Shown: piece by piece, positions 22,505 through 30,986 of the stretch
Layout of the letters: the number at the start of each line of letters is the position of its first letter
Position numbering within the stretch: position 1 is the first letter of the stretch
Source: JBCBKP01 sp038521625
Lineage (GTDB): Bacteria; Planctomycetota; Phycisphaerae; Phycisphaerales; UBA1924
Length of the DNA: 64,000 nucleotides
Assembly (NCBI GenBank): GCA_038521625.1
Contig: JBCBKP010000004.1
Coordinates: 62,001 to 126,000 of the forward strand
Direction of reading: 5' to 3'
Made by a program: the position numbers and the translations under genes
The notes under the pieces: generated by a model
What the model was told of the DNA's origin: nothing
Seen by the model: only the letters and a program-made list of their open reading frames with translations
Database searches by the model: none

Positions 22505-25384
22505 ATGCCCACGCTCTACCTCATCGACGGCTACGCCCAGTTCTTCCGGGCCTACCACGCCATCCGCACGCCCATGACCAGCCCGGTCACCGGCGAGCCA
22601 ACCAACATGACATTCGGCTTCGTCGGCATGCTCCTCCGACTGCTCCGCGCCGAGGACGAGCACCTGCGCGGGGCCGGCGAGCCGACGCACCTGGCCGTGG
22701 CGCTCGACGTCTCGGGCGACCGGGGCACGTTCCGCAGCGAGATCTACCCCAAGTACAAGGCCACCCGCGACGAGCCGCCCGAGGACCTGGCGCCCCAGGT
22801 CGAGCGGGCGCTGGCGCTGCTCGAGGCCATCGGCGTGCCGGTCGTGGGCGCCGAGGGTTATGAGGCCGACGACGTCATCGCGGCGCTCAGCGATGCGCAC
22901 AAGCGCCGGGCCCGCGTCCGCTTCGTCAGCAAGGACAAGGACCTCAAGCAGCTCCTCGACCCCGGGAGGGTCGAGATGTACGACATCCACACCGGCCACC
23001 TGATCACCGCCGCCGAGCTGGCCGAGGAGACCGGCCTGGAGCCGCCGCAGGTCGTCGACATGCTCGCGCTGATGGGCGACAACGTCGACAACGTCCCGGG
23101 CGTCGCCGGCGTCGGCCCCAAGACCGCGGCGCAGCTCATCGCCGAGTTCGGCTCGCTCGACGCGGTGATCGCCGAGGTGCTCGAGGACAAGCCGAAGAAG
23201 GACTGGAAAATCAAAGGCAAGCGGCGCGAGAACATCGCGGCGTTCGCCGAGCACCTGCCGCGGTCGAGGGAGCTGGTGACGCTGCGGCACGACACGCCGT
23301 GCGAGCTGGAGCTGGACGCCGCGGCGATCGCGTCGCTGGACCTGGCGAAGCTGATGCCGATCCTCAAGGAGCTCGGCTTCAACCGGTACCAGGACGAGCT
23401 CAAGGAGCTGATCGACGGGACCCGCGGCGCTCGCGCCGGCACGAAGACCAAGGAGTCGAAGGGGACCGGCTTCGCCGACTCGCTCTTCGGTCCCGAGACC
23501 ACGCTCCGCGAGGCCGAGGGCGACTACGAGACCGTCACGACCAGCCAGCATCTCGACGAGCTCGTGGAGCGGCTCGCGTCCGCCGAGGTCTTCGCCGTCG
23601 ACACCGAGACCACGCACATCCGGGCGATGCGGGCGGATCTCGCGGGCCTGAGCTTCTCGATCGAGGCGGGGAAGGCGTGCTACGTGCCGATCCGCTCGCC
23701 GGACGCCGAGAACCACCTCGACGAAGGAGCGGTCCTCGACGCCCTGCGGCCGGTGCTGGAAGACGAGTCCAAGCCGAAGCTCGGTCACAACCTCAAGTAC
23801 GACATCCTGGCGCTGCGCCGCGCGGGTGTGGAGCTGCGCGGCCTCTGCCACGAGCGGGGGGGCGACAGCATGGTCGCCAGCTACCTGATCGACGCCTCGC
23901 GGTCGAGCCACTCGATGGACGCGCTCGCGCTGGCGCTGCTGGGGCGCGAGAACGTGCCGATCAAGGACCTGATCGGGACGGGCAAGAAGCAGATCCGATT
24001 CGACGAGGTCGCGCTCGACAAGGCCGCGCCGTACGCGGCCGAGGACGCGGACGTGACGCTGCAGCTCGCGCAGATCATGCACCCCCAGCTGAAGGCGATG
24101 CGGCTCGAGGAGCTCTACCGCGACGTCGAGCTGCCGCTGGTCGAGGCGCTGGCCGAGCTGGAGTGGAACGGCATCCTGGTCGATCCGGACGAGCTCGACG
24201 CGCAGCGCGATCGTCTCGAGGCGGAGATCGAGACTCTCAGGGCCCAGATCGACGAGGCGGCGCTCGCGGCCGCGGACCGCACGATCGACATCGACAGCCC
24301 CAAACAGCTCTCGGGGCTGCTGTTCCATAAGCCCGACCACGAGGAAGAGCCCGGTCTCGGCATCAAGCCGCTCAAGAAGATCAAGACGGGGTACTCGACC
24401 GACGCCGAGGTGCTGCAGAAGCTGGCCGACGACGCCGCGATCGAGACGCCGATCCCGGGGCTGATCCTGGAGTACCGCCAGCTCGCCAAGCTGGTCTCGA
24501 CGTACCTGGCGGCGCTCAAGGACGAGATCCACCCCGAGACCGAGCGCATCCACGCGAGCTTCAACCAGACCGTCGCGGCGACCGGGCGGCTGAGCTCCTC
24601 GGACCCGAACCTGCAGAACATCCCGATCCGGACCGACCTCGGGCGCGAGATCCGCAGGGCGTTCGTCGCGCCCGAGGGCCACACGCTCATCACGGCGGAC
24701 TACTCGCAGATCGAGCTGCGGATCCTGGCGCACCTCTCGCAGGACCCTGGCCTGTGCGCCGCGTTCGAGCGCGGCGAGGACATCCACCGCGCGGTCGCGG
24801 CGCAGGTCCACGGCGTGGGGCTCGGAGACGTCACCCGCGAGCAGCGCGCCGGGGCGAAGATGGTCAACTTCGGGATCGTCTACGGGATCACCGCGTTCGG
24901 GCTGGCGCGACGGCTCGGCGTCTCGAACACCGAGGCCGACGAGATCATCACCGGCTACAAGAAGAAGTTCGCGGGCATCACGACCTTCCTCGAGGAGTGC
25001 ATCGCGTTCGCCAAGAAGCACGGCTACGTCGAGACGATGCTCCGGCGCCGGCGGCCGATCCCGGAGATCGAGGCGCGCAACCCGGCCCGCCGCTCGCTGG
25101 CGGAGCGGATGGCGATCAACAGCGTCGTGCAGGGCTCGGCCGCGGACCTGATCAAGCTGGCGATGATCGATCTGCACCGGCGCATCAAGGGTGGCGAGGA
25201 CGCCCCGCTCGCGGGCGTGAAGATGCTGCTGCAGATCCACGACGAGCTGGTCTTCGAGGCGCCGGACGACATCGCGGGGGCGGCGCGCACGCTGATCGTC
25301 GATCGGATGGAGCGGGCGATGGAGCTCCGCGTGCCCGTGGTCGTCGATTCGGGCGTGGGGCCGAACTGGTTCGAGACGAAGTAG
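22505..25384 (+). CDS. polA: DNA polymerase I
   Basis: This is a 959-residue three-domain polymerase for Okazaki-fragment processing and repair. Residues 1-300 form the 5'-3' exonuclease (LYLIDGYAQFFRAYHAI, EADDVIAAL, ALMGDNVDNVPGV). Residues about 345-520 form the 3'-5' proofreading domain with intact motifs: VDTETT (Exo I), LGHNLKYD (Exo II) and YAAEDADVT (Exo III). The polymerase domain has DYSQIELRILAHLS (motif A), RAGAKMVNFGIVYG (motif B/O-helix) and QIHDELVFE (motif C). Proofreading residues appear conserved, unlike Taq-type enzymes. The leaderless-type promoter directly precedes the ATG. Confidence 0.97.
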   Translation: MPTLYLIDGYAQFFRAYHAIRTPMTSPVTGEPTNMTFGFVGMLLRLLRAEDEHLRGAGEPTHLAVALDVSGDRGTFRSEIYPKYKATRDEPPEDLAPQVERALALLEAIGVPVVGAEGYEADDVIAALSDAHKRRARVRFVSKDKDLKQLLDPGRVEMYDIHTGHLITAAELAEETGLEPPQVVDMLALMGDNVDNVPGVAGVGPKTAAQLIAEFGSLDAVIAEVLEDKPKKDWKIKGKRRENIAAFAEHLPRSRELVTLRHDTPCELELDAAAIASLDLAKLMPILKELGFNRYQDELKELIDGTRGARAGTKTKESKGTGFADSLFGPETTLREAEGDYETVTTSQHLDELVERLASAEVFAVDTETTHIRAMRADLAGLSFSIEAGKACYVPIRSPDAENHLDEGAVLDALRPVLEDESKPKLGHNLKYDILALRRAGVELRGLCHERGGDSMVASYLIDASRSSHSMDALALALLGRENVPIKDLIGTGKKQIRFDEVALDKAAPYAAEDADVTLQLAQIMHPQLKAMRLEELYRDVELPLVEALAELEWNGILVDPDELDAQRDRLEAEIETLRAQIDEAALAAADRTIDIDSPKQLSGLLFHKPDHEEEPGLGIKPLKKIKTGYSTDAEVLQKLADDAAIETPIPGLILEYRQLAKLVSTYLAALKDEIHPETERIHASFNQTVAATGRLSSSDPNLQNIPIRTDLGREIRRAFVAPEGHTLITADYSQIELRILAHLSQDPGLCAAFERGEDIHRAVAAQVHGVGLGDVTREQRAGAKMVNFGIVYGITAFGLARRLGVSNTEADEIITGYKKKFAGITTFLEECIAFAKKHGYVETMLRRRRPIPEIEARNPARRSLAERMAINSVVQGSAADLIKLAMIDLHRRIKGGEDAPLAGVKMLLQIHDELVFEAPDDIAGAARTLIVDRMERAMELRVPVVVDSGVGPNWFETK

Positions 25385-25484
25385 AGAGTCTCGCGATGGG
25401 GCAGACCAGCCGAGGGACGGATCACCCCGGTCGAACTGACGGATCGCCGATCGCGTACCGACGGCCGTGGATGCCGCGTCTCCG

Positions 25485-25490
25485 TACGCT
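25485..25490 (+). promoter_or_regulatory. -10 element TACGCT of zinc-ribbon membrane protein gene
   Basis: TACGCT plus six bases precede the GTG at 25497. The spacing supports that GTG over the in-frame GTG at 25467, which lies upstream of the element. Confidence 0.58.
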
Positions 25491-25496
25491 CGAAGC

Positions 25497-26258
25497 GTGA
25501 TCCCTCGCCGGACCATCCGACGCTCGATCTCGTGTCTGTTGCTCGGCGCCAGTCTCGCGGTCTTGACGACAGTCTGGTTGGCGATCTCGCCTCAGCGGGT
25601 GGCCTGGCTCGATCCCTACGTGATCTCGGCGCAGCTCGGCCTGACAGGGAACGGGCCGGGCTGGCAGGACGGCAAGTGGGTGATCCACGACGGGCGCGTG
25701 TCGTTCTTCGTCTACGTCCCCCACCGCCGTCTAGGGCGGACCGAGCACATCGCGGGGGTCGTCCAACGCGCAGAGGACGCGCCGCGCGATCCGGACGCGG
25801 GCTACGTCGAGGGCGTGCCGGGCTGGCTCCGGCGCCACACGACACGCGAGGAGCTCACGCACCCGATCGACGACATCCAGATCGTCCGCGTGCAGGAATC
25901 GGGCTGGCCGATGCGTGCGGCGAGCTCGGCGATGGTCTCGACCTATTCCGGGAACGCCACGGTCCTGCGGGACGCCATCCCGGGCGACCCGCTCCGCGCT
26001 TCGGTGCTGCGGGGCCGAGACCCGATCCCGACCGCCGTCATTTGGCCGGGCTTTCTCGCGAACGCCGTCGTCTACGCGATTCCTATTCTGGTTATCTGGG
26101 AACTCTGTGCCCTGAGCGTTCGGATGCGCCGACGCTCTCGCGGTCTGTGCGCGAGCTGCGGGTACGACCTCGCCGACCAAGCGGGCCCGAACGCCGTCTG
26201 CCCGGAGTGCGGAGCGCAAACCGCCGGATCGACGGGCGCGCAGCGCCGCCCCGCGTAG
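25497..26258 (+). CDS. Membrane protein with C-terminal CGYDL zinc ribbon
   Basis: This is a 253-residue protein of unknown function. It has an N-terminal transmembrane helix (about 10-33), an extracytoplasmic region of about 145 residues, a second helix near residue 195 (FLANAVVYAIPILVIWELC), then a basic segment and a C-terminal zinc ribbon CASCGYDL...CPECG. The four cysteines should bind zinc. This ribbon is a recurring tag on small membrane proteins of Phycisphaerales-type planctomycetes. Its TAG stop forms the first half of the -10 element of the next gene. Confidence 0.78.
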   Translation: MIPRRTIRRSISCLLLGASLAVLTTVWLAISPQRVAWLDPYVISAQLGLTGNGPGWQDGKWVIHDGRVSFFVYVPHRRLGRTEHIAGVVQRAEDAPRDPDAGYVEGVPGWLRRHTTREELTHPIDDIQIVRVQESGWPMRAASSAMVSTYSGNATVLRDAIPGDPLRASVLRGRDPIPTAVIWPGFLANAVVYAIPILVIWELCALSVRMRRRSRGLCASCGYDLADQAGPNAVCPECGAQTAGSTGAQRRPA

Positions 26259-26261
26259 ACT
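26256..26261 (+). promoter_or_regulatory. -10 element TAGACT of amidohydrolase gene
   Basis: TAGACT followed by six bases and the ATG at 26268. The TAG of the hexamer is also the stop codon of the preceding gene. Confidence 0.6.
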
Positions 26262-26267
26262 GGACCC

Positions 26268-27998
26268 ATGACCCGATTCACGCTCGGCGCCCTGTTGGCC
26301 GCCTCGACCGCCGTCGCCCACGCCCATCCCGGCCACCCCACCGGCCCCGAGGGCGACCGCCCCGCGATCGCGGAGGTGATCTACCTCAACGCCAACGTCT
26401 ACACCGCCGACGACGGCACGCCCCGCGCCGAGGCGTTCGCGGTCGCGGGCGGCGAGTTCGTCGCGGTCGGCTCGCGGGCCGAGGTCGAGCACCACCGGGG
26501 CGAGTACACCGAGACCGTCGACCTCCGCGGGCTGACCGTCCTGCCCGGCCTGATCGACGCGCACGGCCACCTGACCGGGCTCGGCGCGATCCGCCTCGGC
26601 GTGATCGACCTCGCCGGCACGACCAGCTACCAACAGGTCATCGACCGGGTCGTCGAACAGGCCGAGCGGACGCCGGAGGGCGAGTGGGTGCTCGGTCGCG
26701 GGTGGGACCACGAGTCGTGGCCAGAGCGCGAGCTGCCGACGCACGACGAGCTCTCGGCGGCCGTGCCGGACCACCCGGTCTGGCTCGGGCGCGTCGATGG
26801 GCACGCGGCGCTGGCCAACGCCGCCGCGATGGAGGCGGCCGGCGTCGACGCGGACACCGCGTCGCCCGAGGGCGGCGAGGTCCTCAAGGACGAGGACGGC
26901 CGACCGACGGGCGTCTTCGTCGACAACGCCGAGGGCCTCGTCGAGCGCGTGGTGCCGGCGGGCGCCCGCGGGCGGATGGACGACATGATCCTCGCCGGCC
27001 AGCAGGCGTGCTTCGAGGTCGGGCTGGTCAGCGTCCAGGACATGGGCGGCAGCCCCGGCGGCGTCGAGGTCTACCGGCGGCTGGAGCGTGAGGGCCTGCT
27101 CAAGCTGCGGATGGATCTCTCTCTGTCGGCCAACTACGCGGTGCGCTACTTCGAGGAGAACGCCCCGCAGCACGCCGACGCCTCGGACGGCGAGCGCGTC
27201 TCGGTCCGCGCCGCCAAGCTCTACGTCGACGGCGCGATGGGCAGCCGCGGCGCCTGGCTGCTCGAGCCCTACGAGGACCGGCCGGTCGGACCCGGTGGCG
27301 AGCCGTACGTCGGCCTGGCCGTCATGCAGCCCGACCTGATCGAGTTCATCAGCCGGCACGGGCTGCAGCGCGGCTACCAGCTGCGCGTGCACGCGATCGG
27401 CGACCGGGGCAACCGCGAGGTGCTCGACGCCTTCGAGCGTGCCGCGGCCTCGACAGGCGAAGACCTCGCGGCCGCGCGGTTCCGCGTCGAGCACGCCCAG
27501 CTGCTCGACCCCGAGGACATCCCGCGATTCGCCGAGATGGGCGTGATCGCCTCGATGCAGGCGACGCACGCCACCAGCGACATGCGCTGGGTCCGCGACC
27601 GCGTCGGCCCCGACCGGGCGCTCGGCGCGTACGCCTGGGGCGACCTGCTGCGCTCCGGCGCGGTGATCGCAGGGGGCAGCGACTTCCCGGTCGAGAGCCA
27701 CAACCCGTTCCTCGGCTTCTACGCCTCGATCACGCGCCAGAACTCGACGGGCTGGCCGTCCGGCGGCTGGTATCCGGGCCAGCGGATGACGCGCGAGGAG
27801 ACGCTGCGGAGCATGACGATCGACGCGGCGTTCGCCGGCTTCGCCGAGGACGTCCGCGGCTCGATCAGCGAGGGCAAGCGTGCGGACTTCATCGTGATCG
27901 ACCGCGACGTCATGACGGTCGAGCCGGCGGAGATCCTGGACACCAGGGTGCTCCGCACCGTCATCGACGGCGAAGAGGTCTACCGCGCCGGCCGCTGA
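26268..27998 (+). CDS. Exported amidohydrolase family 3 protein (YtcJ-like)
   Basis: This is a 576-residue metal-dependent hydrolase of the YtcJ-like amidohydrolase superfamily. A signal peptide (MTRFTLGALLAASTAVAHA) suggests export. The family pattern is clear: an N-terminal beta-sandwich with VIYLNANVYTADD, the metal motif LPGLIDAHGHL, VLGRGWDHESW, HAIGDRGNRE, a further metal ligand region HAQLLDPED, and AGGSDFPVES near the C-terminus followed by DFIVIDRDVM. The substrate cannot be deduced. It ends four bases before prmC, so the two may be co-transcribed. Confidence 0.9.
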   Translation: MTRFTLGALLAASTAVAHAHPGHPTGPEGDRPAIAEVIYLNANVYTADDGTPRAEAFAVAGGEFVAVGSRAEVEHHRGEYTETVDLRGLTVLPGLIDAHGHLTGLGAIRLGVIDLAGTTSYQQVIDRVVEQAERTPEGEWVLGRGWDHESWPERELPTHDELSAAVPDHPVWLGRVDGHAALANAAAMEAAGVDADTASPEGGEVLKDEDGRPTGVFVDNAEGLVERVVPAGARGRMDDMILAGQQACFEVGLVSVQDMGGSPGGVEVYRRLEREGLLKLRMDLSLSANYAVRYFEENAPQHADASDGERVSVRAAKLYVDGAMGSRGAWLLEPYEDRPVGPGGEPYVGLAVMQPDLIEFISRHGLQRGYQLRVHAIGDRGNREVLDAFERAAASTGEDLAAARFRVEHAQLLDPEDIPRFAEMGVIASMQATHATSDMRWVRDRVGPDRALGAYAWGDLLRSGAVIAGGSDFPVESHNPFLGFYASITRQNSTGWPSGGWYPGQRMTREETLRSMTIDAAFAGFAEDVRGSISEGKRADFIVIDRDVMTVEPAEILDTRVLRTVIDGEEVYRAGR

Positions 27999-28002
27999 GC
28001 CC

Positions 28003-28872
28003 ATGCCGACCGCGCCCGCCGAGCCCTGGACCACCCGCCGCCTCCTGCAGTGGATCGGCGGGGCACTCGCCGAGCGCGGGATCGACAGCCCGCGCCTGTG
28101 CGCCGAGATGCTCGTCTCGCACGTGATCGGCTGCGAGCGGCTCAGGCTCTACATGGACCCCGACCGCCCGGCCGCGCCCGACGAGCGCGACACGCTGCGA
28201 GACCTCGTCCGACGGGCGCTCACGCACGAGCCGATCCAGCACCTCGTCGGCGAGGCGTGGTTTTTCGGGCTGCCGTTCAATTCCGACGGCCGGGCGCTCG
28301 TGCCGCGCCCGAGCACGGAGACGATCGTCGAGCACGTGCTCCAGCTCGCGCGGAGCGAGACCGTCGACCGCGTGGCCGACGTCTGCACGGGCTCGGGCTG
28401 CATCGCGATCGCGCTGGCGAAGAACCTGCCCGGCGCGACCATCATCGCTTCCGACATCTCCGCCGATGCCCTCGGGCTCGCGCGCGAGAACGCCGAGCGG
28501 CACGGCGTCTCGGACCGGATCGAGCTCCGCGAGGGCGACCTGCTCGCGCCGCTCGACGGCGAGGCGCCCTTCGCTGCGCTGGTCGCCAACCCGCCCTACA
28601 TCCCAGACCACGAGTGGGAGGCGGTCGAGCCGAACGTCAAGGACCACGAGCCGACCCTCGCGCTCCGAGGCGGAGCCGATGGCCTGGACCTCGTCCGGCC
28701 GCTGATCGAGGGCGCGAGCGCTCTGCTCCGGCCCGGCGGGATTCTCGCCGTCGAGGTCGCGGCGTGCCACACCGAGGACGCCCGAACGATCGCCGCGTCG
28801 TCGTTCGACGACGTGCGGGTGCTGAAGGACGTCGACGGACTCGATCGCGTGGTGATCGGTCGAGCCCGCTAG
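28003..28872 (+). CDS. prmC: Release factor glutamine N5-methyltransferase PrmC
   Basis: This is a 289-residue SAM-dependent enzyme that methylates the Gln of the GGQ motif in RF1 and RF2. An N-terminal helical domain is followed by the linker HEPIQHLVGEAWFFGLPF and VPRPSTETIVE. The SAM site is VADVCTGSGCIAIALA and the catalytic motif is VANPPYIPD. Length and order are normal. It starts four bases after the amidohydrolase stop. Its TAG stop lies inside a CTAG that also supplies the stop of the convergent gene. Confidence 0.95.
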   Translation: MPTAPAEPWTTRRLLQWIGGALAERGIDSPRLCAEMLVSHVIGCERLRLYMDPDRPAAPDERDTLRDLVRRALTHEPIQHLVGEAWFFGLPFNSDGRALVPRPSTETIVEHVLQLARSETVDRVADVCTGSGCIAIALAKNLPGATIIASDISADALGLARENAERHGVSDRIELREGDLLAPLDGEAPFAALVANPPYIPDHEWEAVEPNVKDHEPTLALRGGADGLDLVRPLIEGASALLRPGGILAVEVAACHTEDARTIAASSFDDVRVLKDVDGLDRVVIGRAR

Positions 28873-29465
28873 CAGCTCCGGTAATTGTCGTGCAGGCCGG
28901 CGCCCGCGCAGATCATCGGCACGGCCTTGGCCGCGCGCGACTCGCGCGTCTCGGCCTTCTTGGCGGACGCCACGTGCTCGGCGTACTCACGCCGCTTGCC
29001 GGGCGTGTGACCCGCCCACGCCGCCTCGGCGCCCTCGGCCGACTTCATGGCCTCGGCGAGCTCGGCGGGGATCTCGACACCCTTGCCGCGCGTCGGCTTG
29101 ATCTCCTTGCCCTGGTCAACGAGCGCCATCGCCTCCTCGAGATAGGCCTTGATCGCGCGGACCTTGATCTCTTTCGGTGACGCGAACCGCCACTGGCGGA
29201 GAGCCTTCGTCTTGCCGTCCTGCGCGTTGATCAGAACGCCGAGGTCGTCGGCGAGAAGCGCCCCCTGGTGGAACCACAGCCCGACATAGCCCTTGAACGC
29301 GGCGAGACCAACGACGTTCTTGCCGCCGTAGGTGTAGCAGGGCGCCCCCCACTTCACCGTCTCCTCGAGCGGCGTGTCGTTGAGGATCCCGTGGAGCTTG
29401 ACCAGCTCGGGCCCCCAGAGGTCCGCGGATCCGATGTACTCGTCGACGGTGGCTGCACGCGGCAT
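28869..29465 (-). CDS. YdeI/OmdA-family protein
   Basis: This is a 198-residue cytosolic protein. Residues about 15-115 resemble a DUF1801-type fold (ETVKWGAPCYTYGGKNVVGLAAFKG in pieces, VGLWFHQGALL). The C-terminal part carries the bacteriocin-protection/OmdA-like helical signature ending in HTPGKRREYAEHVASAKKAETRESR, written here as overlapping short motifs. Function is poorly known; a periplasmic-protection role was proposed for some relatives, which I would not transfer here. The start at 29465 follows GAGGGGGAG. A TAGCAT element about 20 bases upstream may be the promoter. Confidence 0.82.
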   Translation of the reverse strand: MPRAATVDEYIGSADLWGPELVKLHGILNDTPLEETVKWGAPCYTYGGKNVVGLAAFKGYVGLWFHQGALLADDLGVLINAQDGKTKALRQWRFASPKEIKVRAIKAYLEEAMALVDQGKEIKPTRGKGVEIPAELAEAMKSAEGAEAAWAGHTPGKRREYAEHVASAKKAETRESRAAKAVPMICAGAGLHDNYRSC

Positions 29466-29523
29466 GGGCGCTCCCCCTCGGGACGATGCTACAGGCTCGA
29501 TCGCGTCGGCCCAAGACCCCACC

Positions 29524-29562
29524 ACCGGACCCAACCATCGGACCCAATCATCGGACCCGGCC
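29524..29562. repeat. 13-bp tandem repeat, three copies
   Basis: Three adjacent 13-base units (29524, 29537, 29550) share the core TCGGACCCA or CCGGACCCA. They lie between the YdeI-like gene and the end of the DUF2589 cassette. Possible protein-binding site or replication slippage product. Confidence 0.7.
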
Positions 29563-29569
29563 GCCGGTC

Positions 29570-30160
29570 TCAGACGTCTTCCGGATCGGTCGGCGGCTGG
29601 GTGAAGATGCTCTCGAGCACGTCCTGGAGCAGATAGAGCCGGTCGAGCAGGCTGAGGTTGGCGTCGAGAAAGATGTGCATCATCTTCGCCTCGTCGCGCC
29701 CCCCGAAGGACGCCCACGTCTTCCGAAGGAACGCGGTATCGAGCGCAGCGGGCTTCTCGATCGGTGTCGTGCCGTGGATAACCGTCACGATCTGCACCAC
29801 CTTCTCCCGCATCTCGTCGAGGTGATCACGGTGCCTGGCGATCTCCTCCCGCAGCGCCCCCTCGGCGTCCACGACCGCCTGCATCGCGGCGACGCGCTCG
29901 GCCCGCCTGCGGCTGCTTCGGGTTCGCTCAGCGCTCTGATCGGGGAGCCACCCATCGCCCGCGGCGGAGATCCGGCCGCGTATCGCGGCGAACCTCGCCC
30001 CGCGGCTGACGCGGAATGCCCGGCAGGCATCCTCGATGCCTCGGATCCACCGCGACGCGCAATCTGCGAAGTCGGGCGCGTTGCCCTCATAGCCGGAGAC
30101 GAGATCGGAGAGTTCGCTCGAGGACTTCTCGAGGCGTTCGAGCAGGGCGATGCGTTGCAT
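29570..30160 (-). CDS. Hypothetical protein, third gene of DUF2589 cassette
   Basis: This is a 196-residue soluble protein without a recognised domain. It is mostly helical: an N-terminal coil (MQRIALLERLEKSSSELSDL), a basic central part rich in Arg, and a C-terminal segment LDANLSLLDRLYLLQDVLES that could form an amphipathic pair. Two cysteines are present, with no zinc-like spacing. It starts four bases after the stop of the preceding gene, so it is almost certainly co-translated with it. No function can be assigned. Confidence 0.72.
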   Translation of the reverse strand: MQRIALLERLEKSSSELSDLVSGYEGNAPDFADCASRWIRGIEDACRAFRVSRGARFAAIRGRISAAGDGWLPDQSAERTRSSRRRAERVAAMQAVVDAEGALREEIARHRDHLDEMREKVVQIVTVIHGTTPIEKPAALDTAFLRKTWASFGGRDEAKMMHIFLDANLSLLDRLYLLQDVLESIFTQPPTDPEDV

Positions 30161-30164
30161 CGGA

Positions 30165-30917
30165 TCACTCCGGCGTCAGGACCATCCGCCCCTCGTCGTC
30201 GCCGTCGCCCATCGACTCCCACGCGAGGCCCTCCTCCCGGAGCACGATCTTCACACGCGCGACCGAGCGTGGGTCGGCGGACTCCTTCATGGAAGCGGTC
30301 GCGACGTTGACCATCATGCTCGGCGCGACGCCGGGCCGCTTGATGGCGGCCCTGGCGGCGTTCCTGTCGATCGCCTCGCGGACCGCCCCCCTCGCCTCGT
30401 CCGAGAGCCCGAGCGGCTTGGCGCGTTCGAGATCGATCATCGCGCGCCGGGAGGCCCGCCTGGTCACCTCGCCGGCGGCGAGCGGCTGCGCGCGCAGCTC
30501 GGACGCCCCGGGGTCATCGCGCGCGGTGAACAGACGATTGGCCGGATCGACCCGTCTGGGGGCTCGCTCGCGTTCGGCCTCGATGCGCCGGGCGAGCAGG
30601 GTGCGCAGCTCGTCACGTCTGGCGCGCGGGATCGGCGTCTCGGTGGCGGCGGCGGCGTCGATCACCGAATCGGACATCTTGCCCGCGACGTTCTCGGGCG
30701 TGTCCTGCTCGTCGGCCCTGCCCGCGGTGCCCTCCTCGATGATCACCGGCATCTCGACGACGACCTCGGGCATGCGGATGCGGGGGACGCTCATGCCCTC
30801 CATGAGCGGCTCGTCGCGATACGACTCGGCGGTCAGCACCGCCTGCTCGTCCGCCATGCGGCGCGCCTTGACGATGTCGGACATGATCGCGCCGAGCACG
30901 GTGCCGAGTTGGATCAT
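30165..30917 (-). CDS. DUF2589-associated protein
   Basis: This is a 250-residue protein. Its first 65 residues read as a small conserved module: MIQLGTVLGAIMSDIVKARR, a segment with AESYRDEPLMEGMSVPRIRM, and VVVEMPVIIEE. From memory, similar modules precede or neighbour DUF2589 proteins in other bacteria. The rest is helical and basic, with no enzyme motif, and ends in a strand-rich segment (VARVKIVLREEGLAWESM). The ATG at 30917 is preferred, with a GGAGAAGAGA-type site upstream. It sits between the DUF2589 gene (69 bases, containing a stem-loop) and the third gene (4 bases). Function unknown. Confidence 0.72.
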   Translation of the reverse strand: MIQLGTVLGAIMSDIVKARRMADEQAVLTAESYRDEPLMEGMSVPRIRMPEVVVEMPVIIEEGTAGRADEQDTPENVAGKMSDSVIDAAAATETPIPRARRDELRTLLARRIEAERERAPRRVDPANRLFTARDDPGASELRAQPLAAGEVTRRASRRAMIDLERAKPLGLSDEARGAVREAIDRNAARAAIKRPGVAPSMMVNVATASMKESADPRSVARVKIVLREEGLAWESMGDGDDEGRMVLTPE

Positions 30918-30950
30918 GATTCTCTTCTCCGGTCGAATGGGCCATAAAGC

Positions 30951-30976
30951 CCCGGCAGGCCCTGCGGCCCGCCGGG
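30951..30976 (-). promoter_or_regulatory. Stem-loop between DUF2589 gene and next gene
   Basis: A 6-bp stem (30951-30956 with 30971-30976), a mismatch and a further 4-bp stem close a 4-base loop. On the minus strand it is followed by GCTTTATGG, a weak U-tract. It could be a partial terminator or a processing site giving more DUF2589 mRNA than downstream mRNA. Confidence 0.5.
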
Positions 30977-30986
30977 ACACAGACTA

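Noticed and set aside
21242..25516. A 1424-codon open frame on the minus strand
   Set aside because: Antisense to polA and the GlmU-like gene; composition artefact of high GC.
28869..29717. Longer start for the YdeI-like gene
   Set aside because: The extra 84 codons cover the tandem repeat and overlap the neighbouring gene; MPRAATVDEY at 29465 has a strong ribosome-binding site.
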